From Macrostomum hystrix (Eukaryota > Platyhelminthes > Macrostomidae), in NCBI GenBank assembly GCA_950097015.1, contig CATNEN010000039.1, positions 8,510,501 to 8,574,500 on the forward strand: a stretch of DNA of 64,000 nt, in the 5' to 3' direction. The translations under genes were made by a program, and so were the position numbers. A model generated the notes under the pieces. The model worked only from the letters and a program-made list of their open reading frames with translations, made no database searches and was not told the DNA's origin. Positions 44,401 to 56,660 of the stretch are shown here, in pieces (the stretch's first letter is position 1; each line of letters opens with the position of its first letter).

Positions 44401-46482
44401 TTCGGCCCAGCGGGACCTGGTTCCCCTTTTGGTCCACTGCTACCGGGCATTCCCCAGGGCCCTGCTGGACCTGTCTCGCCCTTCGGTCCCATCGGTCCAG
44501 GCTCGCCTTTGGGTCCCCTAGGTCCCATTTCTCCTCGTGGGCCTACAGGACCTAAATCTCCTCTCTGCCCAGGTCGACCTGGTTCTCCTTTGTTTCCCTG
44601 TAGTCCCATCGCACCCTCTGGACCCACAGGCCCCGGCTCCCCCTTAGCTCCGGTCTGGGCAGTGGGCAGCGGCTGCAGCTCCAGTCCGCGGTCTTTGCCT
44701 CCAGAGGTGCCTCCGGCTGAGCACATCTCGGCACAGACGCCGGGGAGGCCCGGCGATCCAGGGTCGCCCTGAAAAAAAATAGTTTCCTTGGCAACTCATG
44801 TCAATCAGGTTAGATACAACTACATATATAAAAGAAACCCACAGCTCACTTATTCACATCCGAGGACACAAGAATAATGCTTTAAATTAACAGGTACCGA
44901 TGATAACTGCAAGTTCCTGGATAAGCATTCCTGCACGTTAGGCAGGAATCATCAGAAAGCAAGAGTTCAACTGGCATGAATTAGCTACCAGTGACGTACC
45001 TTCTCGCCTTTGAAATTTATCTGCGATGGAGTCGCGACAGTCGTTCTCCAACTGCCGGCAAAGCTGATGGTCGAGCTAGGCTCAGTTGGCAGCCAGTCAA
45101 TCGGCGGCGAGATGTCACCCGACGACGAGGCAGAAGAAAAGTCCGGAGTTAGCACAGGTGGCGCCGCTGGCGGTTCTGCGGTGATCGTAGGAGCTGCATG
45201 GCTGCTGTTGAGTTCTGCCTGGCACTTCAGCCGCTGTCTCAGGATGTGCTCTGGCAGCGGACTCGCCAAGACAAAACGCGAGATATCGCCCTAGTGACGT
45301 TCAAAGCAAATACTTTTGTCAGCTGCGAGTAAAATAATTAAGGAGGCAGCTTCGATAGATGGACAGAAAATAAAGATCGAAAAATATAGATAGAAATTCT
45401 ACCTAGACCAGTAGGGGCAGATGTGCATCCAACGGCGCTTCCCAAGTCTGTGTACAGCTAGCTGTTCAGCCAGTCTACTGGGAAGGCCTCAGCACCCAAG
45501 CTCTAATCCAGTTGATGCTCCTTCCTATTTTTACAGTGAAGTGAAGCACTAGGTAGTTACTAACCAAATTTCTAACCGCTGGGCTACTAGTTCCCCTGAT
45601 CCATGAAGCCAGAGCAAGCTAATGGTCTCACGTGAAAGAAGTTCCCGTAGCCATCAGACAGCAGGTGGAGGGTCGATCCAACTGGAAACTGGATCTGGTG
45701 CTGTGCAGTGCTTCCATGGTTACGCAACATTTCACTGTACTCCGGGTTGCCAGACCAAAACTTTTCCCTGAAATCGGATAAAAACGATATTACTTTTAAT
45801 TCTCGCACTATCTACATATTTTCACATTTTGTATTGTACAAAACCTAACAGGATAGTGTGCAAAAACACTCCACAACTCCAGATCTCACCCTGGACACCA
45901 AAATTCGTAGCTTAGCCTGCTGCCGTCTAGGTAAAGATAAAATTTTATCCACGACACGCCCGATCGAAATTCTGGCTGCAAATCGGTGAGAACAGCGACT
46001 GGACGCGGCAATGACTTTTCAGCGGCGGAAACTGCACCTGTCATTGCCTCGTACCACAGACGCATCTCCAGGCGTCGTTGAGCTCCTGGATGCAACGCAG
46101 TAGTTGAGTAGTCTAAACGGAATCGAAAGCGTCCATCTGGTCCTCGAACCGCCAAAAAAGTTCCGTTCTCGCGTTCAGGACGAAACACTAGGACGATCGT
46201 AAGTTGACGAGGCAGAGCGAGGCCAACTGTCAGCTGCTCCAACGGAAGACTAAGTCGAACGTCACGATCGATTCGCCATGCTGTGGCGGGTCGCGGAGCT
46301 GGTGACGCATATCCCGCCAACAGGCTGCCTAGATCGCGATAGTATTTGGAAGGCCTCGCAAATATGGATGCCGGCGGTAGCGGTGGCTCTACATCGCCAG
46401 AGATTTCTTCAGCAAGATGCGGTGTCGAAATTGACAAGAAGCAAAACAGGAGAATTGTCCGCTGACCTTGCAGAGACGTCAT
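41440..46482 (-). CDS. Multiplexin collagen (type XV/XVIII-like) with TSPN and endostatin domains, 861 aa
   Basis: Nine exons: 45890-46482, 45632-45767, 45000-45290, 44001-44768, 43670-43837, 43465-43539, 43061-43303, 41791-41909, 41440-41632. The total is 2,586 nt, 862 codons with TGA. Residues 1-25 are a signal peptide ([18 protein letters not shown]). A thrombospondin N-terminal-like domain follows to about 265. Residues 341-596 are collagenous, with Gly-X-Y repeats interrupted at [16 protein letters not shown]. Residues 597-652 match the NC1 trimerisation domain ([20 protein letters not shown]). A short Thr/Pro hinge follows, then endostatin ([66 protein letters not shown]). The four endostatin cysteines are all present. 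The family's products are secreted basement-membrane proteins. The start was chosen at the first ATG of the signal peptide. Confidence 0.94.
41965..42030 (-). pseudogene. Duplicated collagen-coding fragment in an intron
   Basis: In minus orientation this stretch reads [17 protein letters not shown] in frame and then meets a stop. It closely matches the gene's own collagenous exon at about 44583-44650, which reads [19 protein letters not shown]. It lies in the intron 41910-43060, downstream of the parent exon in the same gene and strand. No flanking splice sites in usable phase were seen, so it is most likely a relic of a local duplication rather than an exon. Confidence 0.75.
42129..42340 (-). 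mobile_element. SINE family B, copy 5, lacking the tRNA-like head
   Basis: Body sequence only, in minus orientation (AGCCAGCGAGGAGGCAACTC, CTGACTCCTGAGCACACAAG, ACACAGGTGTGTACATCTGC, CATGGAGGTTGGCCC). It lies in the collagen intron 41910-43060. Confidence 0.82.
42466..42868 (+). repeat. 18-bp minisatellite in a collagen intron
   Basis: About 23 units of GTTGACAATGATCCCCCA with variants (GTTGATGATGATCCCCCA, GCTGACCATGATCCCCCA) and small indels. As 18 is a codon multiple, both strands show open repeats such as QLTMIP; these are not genes. Confidence 0.95.
45408..45600 (-). mobile_element. Diverged SINE family A-related copy
   Basis: Minus orientation has an A-box-like TAGCCCAGCGGTTAGA and later ACTGGCTGAACAGCTAGCTG and TGCACATCTGCCCCTACTGG, which align with the family A body. 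The B box is lost. It lies in the collagen intron 45291-45631. Confidence 0.5.
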
Positions 46483-48173
46483 CACGTGCCCGTATCGGTG
46501 GTTAAACGAGCTTGATCAGAGCTTAATCATTGCGCCGCACATTTTACCTAACAAACGATAGCACAATAATAATAGATAATGAAATCTTACTATCTATTAT
46601 ATAGTCGCCGAAAAATAAAAGTGTGTAATATAACTCGCATTGTAGTTGCGAGTATCAAACCATGCAGTGGGACACCTGTGTTTAGTCCAATGGTAAGCGA
46701 TTGAGAATCAAAAACGAAAGCTGCGAGGAGTCGACTTGGGCAATGAGCGCGCGGCGGGACAGAAGAGAAAATTCAATGCAGGAGGCGGAGCTATAGGTCG
46801 ACTTGAGCAGGCGTTTTACTGGATGTCTGGGTCGCTGTGTGGTCGGTCTGACCTCGCGGCGACCTGTACCCCCGAGCTCTTTTGGGGTGACGAGGCTGGC
46901 CGAGAGCGAAGCGCGGAAAAAGCAAGACGAATGACGTGAGAGACAAAGAGAGAGAGCTCAAAGAATCTGACTAAGTGCTTACACCGAGCTAAACATTTTT
47001 ATGGCTAAGACAATCTAGCGCACACAGTCTATAGCGCAGCTATGAGTAAAGGAAGTGCAGGGTATGAGCTGCGCACTATGCGTGCTTTTATTAGTGGAAT
47101 CTGAGCTCACCGAATCCTGCGGTCGGGAGGTGGACGCCAGAATGAAAGCAATTAGTCGTAAGACCTGGGACGGCGAATAAAATGGCGCTTAGAGTGAGCA
47201 AGCTCTAATAAAAAACTGCTTCGCTCCTACAGTGTACTCACGAATTACTTCTTTTACTGATTTCGTTCTCTCTCTTGTCGTCTGGCTTCTAGCCGTTAGC
47301 GATAACCATGTAGATTTAGTTGACTGACATGTCACTACTATATTTTCAGTTTTTTTCAATCTTAAATCTCGTGAAATCTTATCACCGTTCACCTTTAGTG
47401 AGCGTGTTTAAGGTCTGTTTTAAGTACAAGCAATCTTCGGTTAGAAAAAGCCTGTACAAATTTCAGACAGGACTAGCCACTTCGTTGGCAGTGCTAGCTT
47501 TGCTCGTGTGTGGTTACGATTTGGAAGGTTCATGATCTTTGCGAGAAAACGTGTTTAATTGTTCTGTTCTAGATCTGTTCTAATCTAACATAGTGTAATC
47601 GCTTTTTGTTATGTGGTCCTTTGAATTATTGTTTCTTATTAGTTCTGTTACTCATGAACGACTCACAGTGGGACGGTGCTAATTAATAAATTTGAGAAAA
47701 CTTTTTAAACTAAAAAAAGCCATTATTTCTTGGTACATTGCAAGCAATGTTAGAAAAACACATTGAATGAGGCTCATACTCATAGTCCCGACTAATTGGA
47801 ACTGTGATAAAACTTTTACGATTGGCAAATATTTCTAACTTAAAGTATTGTTATGGTCTTTTAGTAGACCAAATGCGCATTGCTGCTGTTTTCATTTCCA
47901 TTGATATTTACAGAGGCTATACTGGCACATAATTTGGCGAAATTCGACCCCCAGCCATGGAAAAGGCAATTTAGCACGTTCCGCTAGTCGCGAACAAATT
48001 AACTGTGATTCAACTTAATGGGCCGCTCGATCACTTACCTCCTGCTACGGAATCTGTCAAAACCCTGTCAAAACGAGTGTCAGAACCCCTGTTTCTGAGG
48101 AGCCACAAACTAGAAAAATGTGCTTGCAGACGCTAGATTATGGAGACTTGTTTGTAGTACATTTAAATTAAAG
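46483..48173. other. Spacer between collagen and SLC13 genes
   Basis: It holds the collagen promoter side and the SLC13 3' side; both genes are on the minus strand. Nothing else is supported; open frames at 46736-46939 and 47320-47535 lack motifs. Confidence 0.5.
46597..46603 (-). promoter_or_regulatory. Candidate TATA box of the collagen gene
   Basis: TATATAA on the minus strand, about 115 bp upstream of the ATG at 46482. It would place a start site near 46570 and a 5' UTR of about 90 bp. Confidence 0.4.
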
Positions 48174-48179
48174 TTTATT
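48174..48179 (-). terminator. Polyadenylation signal of the SLC13 gene
   Basis: AATAAA on the minus strand, about 137 bp after the stop codon at 48316-48318. Confidence 0.6.
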
Positions 48180-48315
48180 TTTCATGAAGCTGGTCTTTAA
48201 CTTCATTGTTAATCCTGAAAATGTTACATTTAAACAAAGATTTAAGTCGTCTAGCAGCATTTTTTATCGCTAATCTGCTGTACACTCCGATTCGCTCTAA
48301 TCTAGCAGCGTGACG

Positions 48316-51300
48316 TCACTCGTTGCCGACGTACATCAGTCTCGGCGCGGTTGCCCGGGCAGCAGATGCAACAGCGGAAAATCCGGACACAGAACCCGCC
48401 GCGGCTCCGGATGTTGCGTTGACCCACAAAGGGAGCGTGTAAAAGTCAAAGATCGCAGTGCCATGGCTCAGAGTACCCGCCACTATGATCATCCCGCCGC
48501 ACAAGGTCAGCACTATGCCGCTCTTTATCTGCGGAGACATCAAAATATTTGTGATTGTGTCTCATTGTTTGCCTTTCTCTGCAAGAGCGTCATACCACTG
48601 AGGTTTTCAGTTAGTTCCGCTGGAACTGGCTTGCTTAACACGGTCACAAAAACTGTTAATCATCGAACACTTGTCACGATAAGTTGATTGCAGTAAAATT
48701 ACCATGTCAGGAACTGTGAGGTAGCCCTTTGAGAAGACAATCGAATTTGGCGGTGTTGCCACCGGCAGATTGAAAGCGAAGGAGGCGGCAACGGTGCAGG
48801 GCAGCATCAGGCTCAGCGGATTGATACCGATGGTTCGACTCTGAAGTGATGCATTGTGACATGTATCAAAGCAAACAAAAGTAATTTTAATTCAATGCTG
48901 GCTAAATATATAATGTTACATTAACGCACCAGGTCTACCAAAATTGGCAGAAGTATCGAAGCGGTGGCAGTGTTGGAGGTGATCTCGGTGATTAGCGTGG
49001 TGCAGTAGACGACAACAATAACCAACAGCGGCAGGGGCCAATTTCCCAATGGCTTTAGCTGCGCTCCGATCAGAGCAGAAAGGCCAGATTCCTGCAAAGG
49101 TTCCAGGATTCTTCTGCACTCCTAATAATTCATCCTTTCTTATTCATCGCCACTTGCCCCAAATGGTCTGGATTTGCAGCTAACAGCCCAGCTGCAGCTG
49201 TTGCTGTGAGCAGCCTTTGATTGTCTCAAAAGGCAAGTCCTCTTCTAAAGGGCAAAAATTGTTTCATTTGAGATGTGGAATCGAACCCACGACATTTAAG
49301 TCGCCTTAATTAATACGCTAAAATCAATTTAAAAAGCACCGAGAAGGCATAACAAAATTTCCCTGAATATACGCTCCTAGTATTAATCCGAGCAACATTC
49401 TTTCATTTTTTCTCAACTTGTTGCGAGGACTGAAGTCAAGTGGTAGGCCTATAAGCATACTAATGACTGTGTGACTCCCAGAGGAGCCAGATTCAATGCT
49501 TTGCTGGGCGATCATCCTGAGTGCAACAGAAGAAAGTGCAGATTTCTCAGATAAACATCGTCAACGAATTTTCCTTTGGCTTAATGGATTGACTTGTTTC
49601 AATTAAGTGGAGCTATCTTAGTAACAATTTGACGCTTTGCGAGTAAATTTTACTTTACTAATATCCCTGAAAATAGTGCAACAGAAATAGCTCGTAGAAA
49701 ACTGTTAGCAGCTCGATTAGATATAATTTTCAATTATTTCCAAATGCTGCGTACAGCTGTTCAGTCCGTGGACTGAATATGCAGCCACCCGCTACTAACG
49801 CCAATTTGTACCACAGCTGGTGCTGGTTACCATTTTATAGCATAGGAAACTGAAAAACTCAGGATTTAAGCTCTCTTATTCAAAAGCACAAATTGTCTCC
49901 ACTGGGCTGAGATTCGAACTCCCGACTGCTCGCTCAAAAGTCTAAAGCTCCAACTACAAGGCTGCAAGCTCCCATGGGAGATATGTGCTGCAATATTTTG
50001 AGCAATATTTTAAATACCTGTCCATCGATTTTTCAAAAAGAAACATGCCTTTACACTGGTAGACTGTACACTGTACTGGTAGACTGTACAATGGTAGACT
50101 CACCCTGGTGGCCCTGGCCAGCGCGAATCCACCGCCAAGCAGAAGCACAATGCCCCAGGGCAGTCGTTCATGCACCACGCGCCAGTTAAGCAATGTTGAC
50201 GGCCTCTCTTTGCCTAGATTATTTCGAACCTCCCTTTTGACTTCCTCGGTGCCATCTTCGTTCACCGTCACTGTTTCCTCGACGACAATGTCCACGGTGG
50301 CACGCTGACGCTTGAACGGATTGCTAGACGGGAACACAAACAGCAGGATGGACATTAGGATGGCCGGCTGGGCGTCTGCCATGAAGAACTTTGTGGCACC
50401 TTCAACCCGCGTCAGGTTGCCAAGGCTGTTGTTAACGTAGGTGACAGGGGTCACCTGGAACAGGCTGCCCCAACCTTCGCCGCCCGGCTCCCGGGTGATC
50501 CACAGGATGATGGTGATGACGAACAGGATAATGCAGGACACCTCTGGAAAGCTGGGAGTCAAATCAAGCAACACAGTTTTTATGATAGAAGTATAATAAT
50601 TCCAATTGCGAGCTGTCCTTAATCATGACGCAAACGAACTCACGTGATCGGACCGAGCTTCTCGTACTCCCTCAGCAGAGCTTTCTGCACCGCCTCCACC
50701 TCCTCCTTGTCCTTGGTGCCGCACTTCAAGAAATTTCTGGTGTTTTTTAAGATAGAAAAAATATGAATAAACTATTCGTTGTCAGTTTTTTATAGAACCT
50801 TATAATTATGTCGCATGTTAGGAAACTTGTAACGTTATATCAGCTGTCACTTCTCGCCGTGTTCTCACCTCGGACCAATGAACAGAATCTGGAGCCAAAC
50901 CCAGGCAAATAGGACGGTAACAAGAGAAATCGGAAATGCGTATGCAAACCAGGTGCCGAAATTGAATGGAGTTTTATTGCCAAAGCTGCTGATGATATTG
51001 TTGTTTAGCACGAGGTTCGGTGCTGTGCCAGTCAGCGTAGCAGTTCCACCAATGTTGGCACCGTAGGCGACACAGATGGTGAGCATTTTGCACACATTCG
51101 CGAAAGCCTTATTTTCTGGGTCTTGAATGTACGATAGGACAGTTACTGAGTCCTCATCCTCTAGCCCCGTTGTTGAGTTCATTTCTGCTCCGCTCTCAAT
51201 CTCCTGCGGCCCAACGTAGGACTCCTTCGACTTGGTGCTTTCAGGCACTGCAGCCGTTGGAGTCAACTCGATCATCTCGAGTCGGTCCGCGCCAATTTTA

Positions 51301-52253
51301 GTTGGTTCCACCGGCTGCGCCGGAAACTGCTCGGACTGCGCCTGGCCCAATCGCTGCCGGTTCATTCGCTTGCGAAGCTGGTCGTAGCGCATCAGCTCGT
51401 ACAGTACGGCGTCTACAATGGGCAGCATCATTGCCGAGGTGGCCGTGTTGGAGATCCACATGGACATGAACCAGGTTGGCATGAGGAAGCCAAGCAGAAG
51501 CCAGCGCGGCTGGACGCCGACAAACTGTAGGACGCGCAGCGCAATGCGCTTGTGCAAATCCCAGAATTCTACACAGATGGCTAGCATCAGGCCGCCGATA
51601 AACAGCATGTTCGAGTCCTGTAGGGTAGAGATAAAGGCAGAGCGGACTAGGCTGAGCGCTTCACAAATGACAGGAGATGAGGAGAGACACTTGATGATGT
51701 CAAAGCCCGTGGTCAAGACAGAGAGCCATGTTCGATTTCGAAAGAGGGCAGAAGTGCTAGTTAAATATTTACTGTGTTTTAGTTCGATGCTTTGAGTCTC
51801 TCAATATCTGTCTGCTAAGACATTAATTGCGAAGCGTGCATCATATTAGCAGCTTCTTAAGGTCACCAGTGCTGGAGTAGTGCAAAAGTAAGATAATTCG
51901 ACTCACCTCAAAGTAGGCCGGGCACAAATCCTTCGACGGGATAATCTTGAAAGCGGGCACCAGGACCACAGGTATGAGTGCGGTAACACCAATTGGCAGT
52001 GCCTCGGTGACCCAGTACACCGCCATCAGAAGAATCATGTAGGCCACATATGCCTCCTGCAGGTAATGCAGTAGTATAATAGTTCAGCATAAATTTACCG
52101 GTGGTTCCACGTTCTCATTTACTCTGCACAGCTGTTCGGGGGTAATGAACTCACCGGACTCTGCACAACCACCGGCAGCGGTAGAAGAATCAGCGGTGTG
52201 AGGATAAAAATGAGCAGACTCCTCCATCGCCATAGTAGCTGAAGTAGCTCCAT
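48316..52253 (-). CDS. SLC13-family sodium-coupled anion transporter, 683 aa
   Basis: Eight exons: 52155-52253, 51907-52056, 50869-51617, 50644-50736, 50104-50551, 48930-49091, 48703-48840, 48316-48528. The total is 2,052 nt, a whole number of codons ending in TGA. Family marks in order: AVYWVTEALPIGVTALIPV, DSNMLFIGGLMLAICVE, SMWISNTATSAMMLPI (first SNT motif), GANIGGTATLTGTAPNLVLN, TLITEITSNTATASILLPI (second SNT motif), and SLMLPCTVAASFAFNLPVAT. The SNT motifs form the sodium and substrate sites in this family. Members co-transport sodium with dicarboxylates, citrate or sulfate across the plasma membrane; the sequence does not say which. A hydrophilic loop of about 90 residues after the first SNT motif is long. 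The start is the only ATG in frame with the first membrane segment (WRSLLIFILTPLILLPLP). Confidence 0.94.
49195..49322 (-). mobile_element. Degenerate tRNA-like SINE head
   Basis: Minus orientation retains a B-box-like GTGGGTTCGATTCCACATCT. The A box and body are badly diverged. It lies in SLC13 intron 49092-50103, near the clearer family A copy. Confidence 0.4.
49753..49976 (-). mobile_element. SINE family A, copy in SLC13 intron
   Basis: Minus orientation has CTTGTAGTTGGAGC (A-box region), GGGAGTTCGAATCTCAGCCC (B box), ACAATTTGTGC and CAGTCCACGGACTGAACAGC. It lies in intron 49092-50103. Confidence 0.7.
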
Positions 52254-55200
52254 ATGTTGCACTATGGCACTTGGTCTCTAAGCGGTAATTGTTGTTAGCA
52301 GAAAAAATCGCTGCGGGCGTGAATGCCAAAGAGCAGAAGCGTCGGTTCGGGCTTCTGATATCGGTATTTGCAACGCAGGGCTTATATGCATGAATGCCAA
52401 CTCTGTAGGACTGAGCGGCAGTGTTACTACAGAAGTCCCAAAGGCTGCAGCTGTCGAGATAAAATTGGCACAATGCCACTCAGATATCGTTGTCAAGACA
52501 ACAAGGCGAGCGCAGAATATTTTTTACGAGCAAGTTAATGAATGTTTCGGTAAATTGAATTGAATTCAATTTTGCTTAGATTGCGAAGACTTCATAAAAG
52601 TCGGGATCTCTTCTAGGTCAAGGTCATTAACCTGTCACTTTTTTACCTTCCAAAACTTTTTCTTATCAGACTAATTTTCATGCCTGTCGCATAGCAACAA
52701 CACAGCCTTGTTAATATGTTACCCCAATGGAGGTTGTAGCCTTGTGGTAAGAGCATCGAACTCACGACTTGAAGGTCGGGGGTTCGATTCCTGAGTCCAT
52801 CGACTGAACAGCCGTACACCGCCTTCAGATGCGTTGCTCAATATCTGCGACTGTGCTGTCGACTGCATATCTGCACATTGGGTGGGGCAGGTGAAATCAA
52901 TTACTATTATTCAAATTAAATAATTATTAGCTCAATACAATTTGCAAACTTGCCAAATGCATGCACACCATATCACTTGAGTTCAAATGATAGCAGGACT
53001 TTATTTTTACAATAAATTCGAAAAAGGCTTATAGAAATACTTTTGAAGAAAAAAAGTTTGCATTTTTAATCGGTAAGCGTCAGGCACTCCTTCGCTCGTA
53101 TTCCCATGTCATGTTCACGAGTTTCAAGTTTAACTTTGCAAATTTTGCTTCGAAATTTTGATCGCTGTTCACGTGATTCCAGAGACACAGAGAGCACTAC
53201 GTGATTTGAGCAGAGAGCACTCCGCCTACCTACTCCCTATAGAGAGTTGGTCCCGGCAGATAAAACTGTTCCAACTCAGTGAGTGAGCTCAGAGGTCACA
53301 GCGAATCTAGAAACGCTGTAGCAATCTCGATTGAGACGCATTGTGCAGTGGTATGAAAATGCGATTTTTATCGCAGGCACTATTGGAGGGTTGGGTAGTA
53401 AAAAAAATTAAATGTGCAACGATAGTTCAGAGAGTGAGTTTCGGAAACTCGCCGGATCTATTTTATGAGTACAGCTCAAAGTGAACTGTCAGAATTATTG
53501 ACACCAGACAAGTCAGTGTAGATTTAACGTCGCTTACTAGCAGAGGAGTGGATGAAAGTCAATAGCAGTGACAATCGTATCGACGATATTCTGATTGGTA
53601 TAGTTGGTTTCTATCGATATCATTGTGATGAGATCAGAATGCAGGCAAAACTATGGTGCAGTCTATGTAAAACCCAGACAGACTTAACTGATTTTATCGG
53701 TTTTTAGTACTTTGAGTAAAAAATGGGAATACTGAATCTGTATTGACTATCCTCAATTCATAATTGGATTGGTTTATTTGATAGATAGTAGCGTCCTTAT
53801 TTAGACGTCTGCAAGAAATCATCGTTTTGCAGTGGAGCAGCAACTCGCGCTAGCAGGAATTCGCGGGCACAGCTCGGCCCCATGATTTCATGCCAGTTGA
53901 AGCGTAAAGAGCGCTTGAGTGGCGCTTCCCTTACTCATTCAGCGACGTCGATACCCAGTTCCGCGGTGCAGCTTGCACTGTGCGTGTGCGGAGAGGAATC
54001 GGCCGGTACGACTTGGCGAGGACTGCTGGACATTGCTTTGCGGCAGGCGGTGCGCGTGGCTCGCTTCCGAGGCTAGCGAAGCGAGACAAATGCGACGGCG
54101 GGTCACCTGCACTCCCTGCGAGCAGAAGCCTTTCTGACCGCTTCTGGAGTGGGAGTGGAGGAAGGGAGCAGCCTGACGGAATGATTGAACTGCGGAAACT
54201 GTAGCACGCTGAAATAGATGGATATAAAACATTTCCCCTGCCGCAAACTGCAAGCATTTAGGACGTAAACAGGCAAATCGCTGCAAACAGACGATGCAGA
54301 GGGACAAGGACAGAAGTCGGCATGGAGGGTGTCAGAGCTTGGTGTTTCTGTGGGCTCGACTGGACAATCCGAGGGGACGAGCTAAAATCTCCTAATTAAA
54401 GGCTGCGTGCGCGGTGCACAGATGCTTTTTAACATTTTCTTCTGTGCTAAGAAGAAAACTGCCACTGACTGGCCGCGGCGCCCGCTTGAAAAACTTCAGA
54501 CAAAAATGTTCAGATGCTGCAGGGATGAGAGCAGAATCGGAAGGAAGCTTTGTTAAGCCGAACCAAATCCCCTGCTCTCTTTGGTGAGCCGAGGTTCGCA
54601 CTAACGTATGGCAGATTGCGATCAACAGGAAGCCGACGGGCTTTGAGGAGTAAGAGTATCGGGAAAGTTGCCCATCACAGGGTTTAGCAAGTCTGGGACC
54701 GTATCCCACCACTGCCACCACTGCCGCATGCTTCTACATCTGTTTTATATCTGCACTCTCTATCGAAAAACTATTTACACTGTCGCTTTTTACTTTATAC
54801 TGTGCATACCGATGCGCTGGAAGTGACTAGCGCTGGTGTCTGAGATATATCAGATCGAGGAAGAATACAGTACAGCCTAGCCATCAGTCATTTCGGCTTT
54901 TCGAAAACCTGATAGAATTTTTTAGAATGGTTTTGGAAAGGCTTTAAAATGCCAGAGGAAAAAAATCAAATAAAGCAAATGTGAATGCATGCACACGCGA
55001 AATGTACGCACAGACCAAACCAATGGCCCGCGGGTTTGAAGGCATTCTTCTTCGAACAATCGCTCATTTTGATTTCTCCAGCTTTTTTACTTGCAGTTCC
55101 TTTATTTACTGGGCCTCAATGGTTAGCAGCAGTCGAAGGCCGTCATGCGAGACCACTCAATAGATTCGACACGATTAGCGGTCTGGTCGAAAATTAGAGA

Positions 55201-56660
55201 ACATGGTTCCCTTCAATCGTCAATGATGTTTGAGCCGCTAAGAGTTGCCAACCAAACCAGCTGGGCGGCCCGCCTCTTGAGATGAGCCAGACAAACTCGC
55301 CCCTCCTCAGCTTCCGTTCAATTCGAAGACGAGAAGAGATGAGAGAGAGAAAGAGAAAACGATTTTTCCGAGTGGCAGCTCAAGCCGCGGAGTGGAGAAG
55401 GGAAGTCGAACTGTCTCCGCCCCGACTCACAGCCATCTTACAACGCGCCCGGCCGATATCCCCGAGGCCAAGGACCTCCATTAATCACGCGGTGGACCTC
55501 GCTATATGGGACTTATGACGCGAAGTCCAACGGTCGAGATAGACATACAGGGAGAGAGGGGAAGAGAGAAAGAGTGGAAGAAAAATGTGCGACTCGCCAA
55601 TGAGTACAGAAAACACCCTACTTATCGTCAGCAGCGTTGTTAGGCGGGCCGGATTGCTGGTCGGGCGGCTCTGGCTAATTTGAGCAGCGTTTTACTTGAC
55701 ATGGGCGGTGACTCTCAGCCAGCCTGCATGTCAGCCCTCGTTGAAAACGTGGCATTGCTAGGTAAGCCCTCGCCTTGTCGAATGAATCAGCACCAGTGAA
55801 TTTAATCCGCTTTTAGTATGGCAAAACCTAAGATAAGCAACTTTCAAAATGCCAATATCCCGTCTGATGAGCGCCCTCAGTTCACGATCTATCTATTTTA
55901 AAGCAGACAAAAGCTGGTGCCAAATCTCGGCTTTTCCGACATGCTCATTCCTCGGAGTAGGCAAGTCGAAATATCTGATGCCCTATAGGCGTTGCCAGAC
56001 CTACTTCTTTGCATCATTTTGACAGTCTATTCATTTAGGCAGCAAAATTTTGCTGGAACAGTGACTTAGATGCTTGATAAATAGATACAGATTGAGAGAA
56101 AGGAGAGAGAAGAGAGTACCAAGACGGTTGGCCCTCGTCAGCCAAGCACTCGGTCCATCCCCTCAGGCCATCGAGAAAATGGGGGAAATCCTCCAAGTGC
56201 CTCCTCAGAAGACAAGTAGACCGGCACTTTCATCCAGCGCTGGCTCATTGCTTCTTTTCCATTCGATCAGCTTGGCTGGCTGAGCGGTAGCAGCTGTTCC
56301 TATTCTGCTTAGCTTTCTGTTTCTCCTATTCTTTCCTACTATGCTTTCTCTCCCATTCCGCGCCATGCTAGTTTGCCCTCGGGGCGCCGGCGGAGGCCGC
56401 ATTGGCTGTTGGCCATTGCCACCGAGCAGCCAATAACTGGCTGAATGATCGCGCGAAGAGAGACGCACAGCAAAAGAGGAAGACGAGAGACGAGTGAGAG
56501 TGTGAAGAATGCCAGAGAGGGACTAGCGGAAGAAAAGCTCTCAAGCTCCACGGCTTTTTGAAGATGCTCGAGAAATCCTAGAGAAATCGGCAAAGATTCT
56601 TCTGTAGTTTTCCGTTTGATTATTCGAAGCCAACACCAGGCAGTGAAGGGCAGAATCGGC
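52254..56660. other. Intergenic region between SLC13 and DEG/ENaC genes, divergently transcribed
   Basis: It contains an internally deleted SINE A copy at 52.73 kb. The rest is unique sequence, GC-richer around 53.9-54.7 and 55.3-56.5 kb, where several overlapping open frames occur on both strands without any family motif. It should contain both promoters. Confidence 0.5.
52733..52912 (+). mobile_element. SINE family A, internally deleted copy
   Basis: An intact head (GTGGTAAGAGCATCGAACTC, GGGGGTTCGATTCCTGAGTC) jumps directly to the distal body (CGACTGAACAGCCGTACACC), skipping about 120 bp found in the copies at 19.3 and 37.4 kb. Confidence 0.85.

Noticed and set aside
43874-44772. Plus-strand 283-residue Pro/Gly-rich frame
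   Set aside because: It is antisense to the collagenous exon; Gly-X-Y coding DNA commonly leaves the opposite strand open.
53882-54307. Overlapping frames on both strands in GC-rich DNA
   Set aside because: Both strands are open because of base composition; no motif or consistent gene structure.
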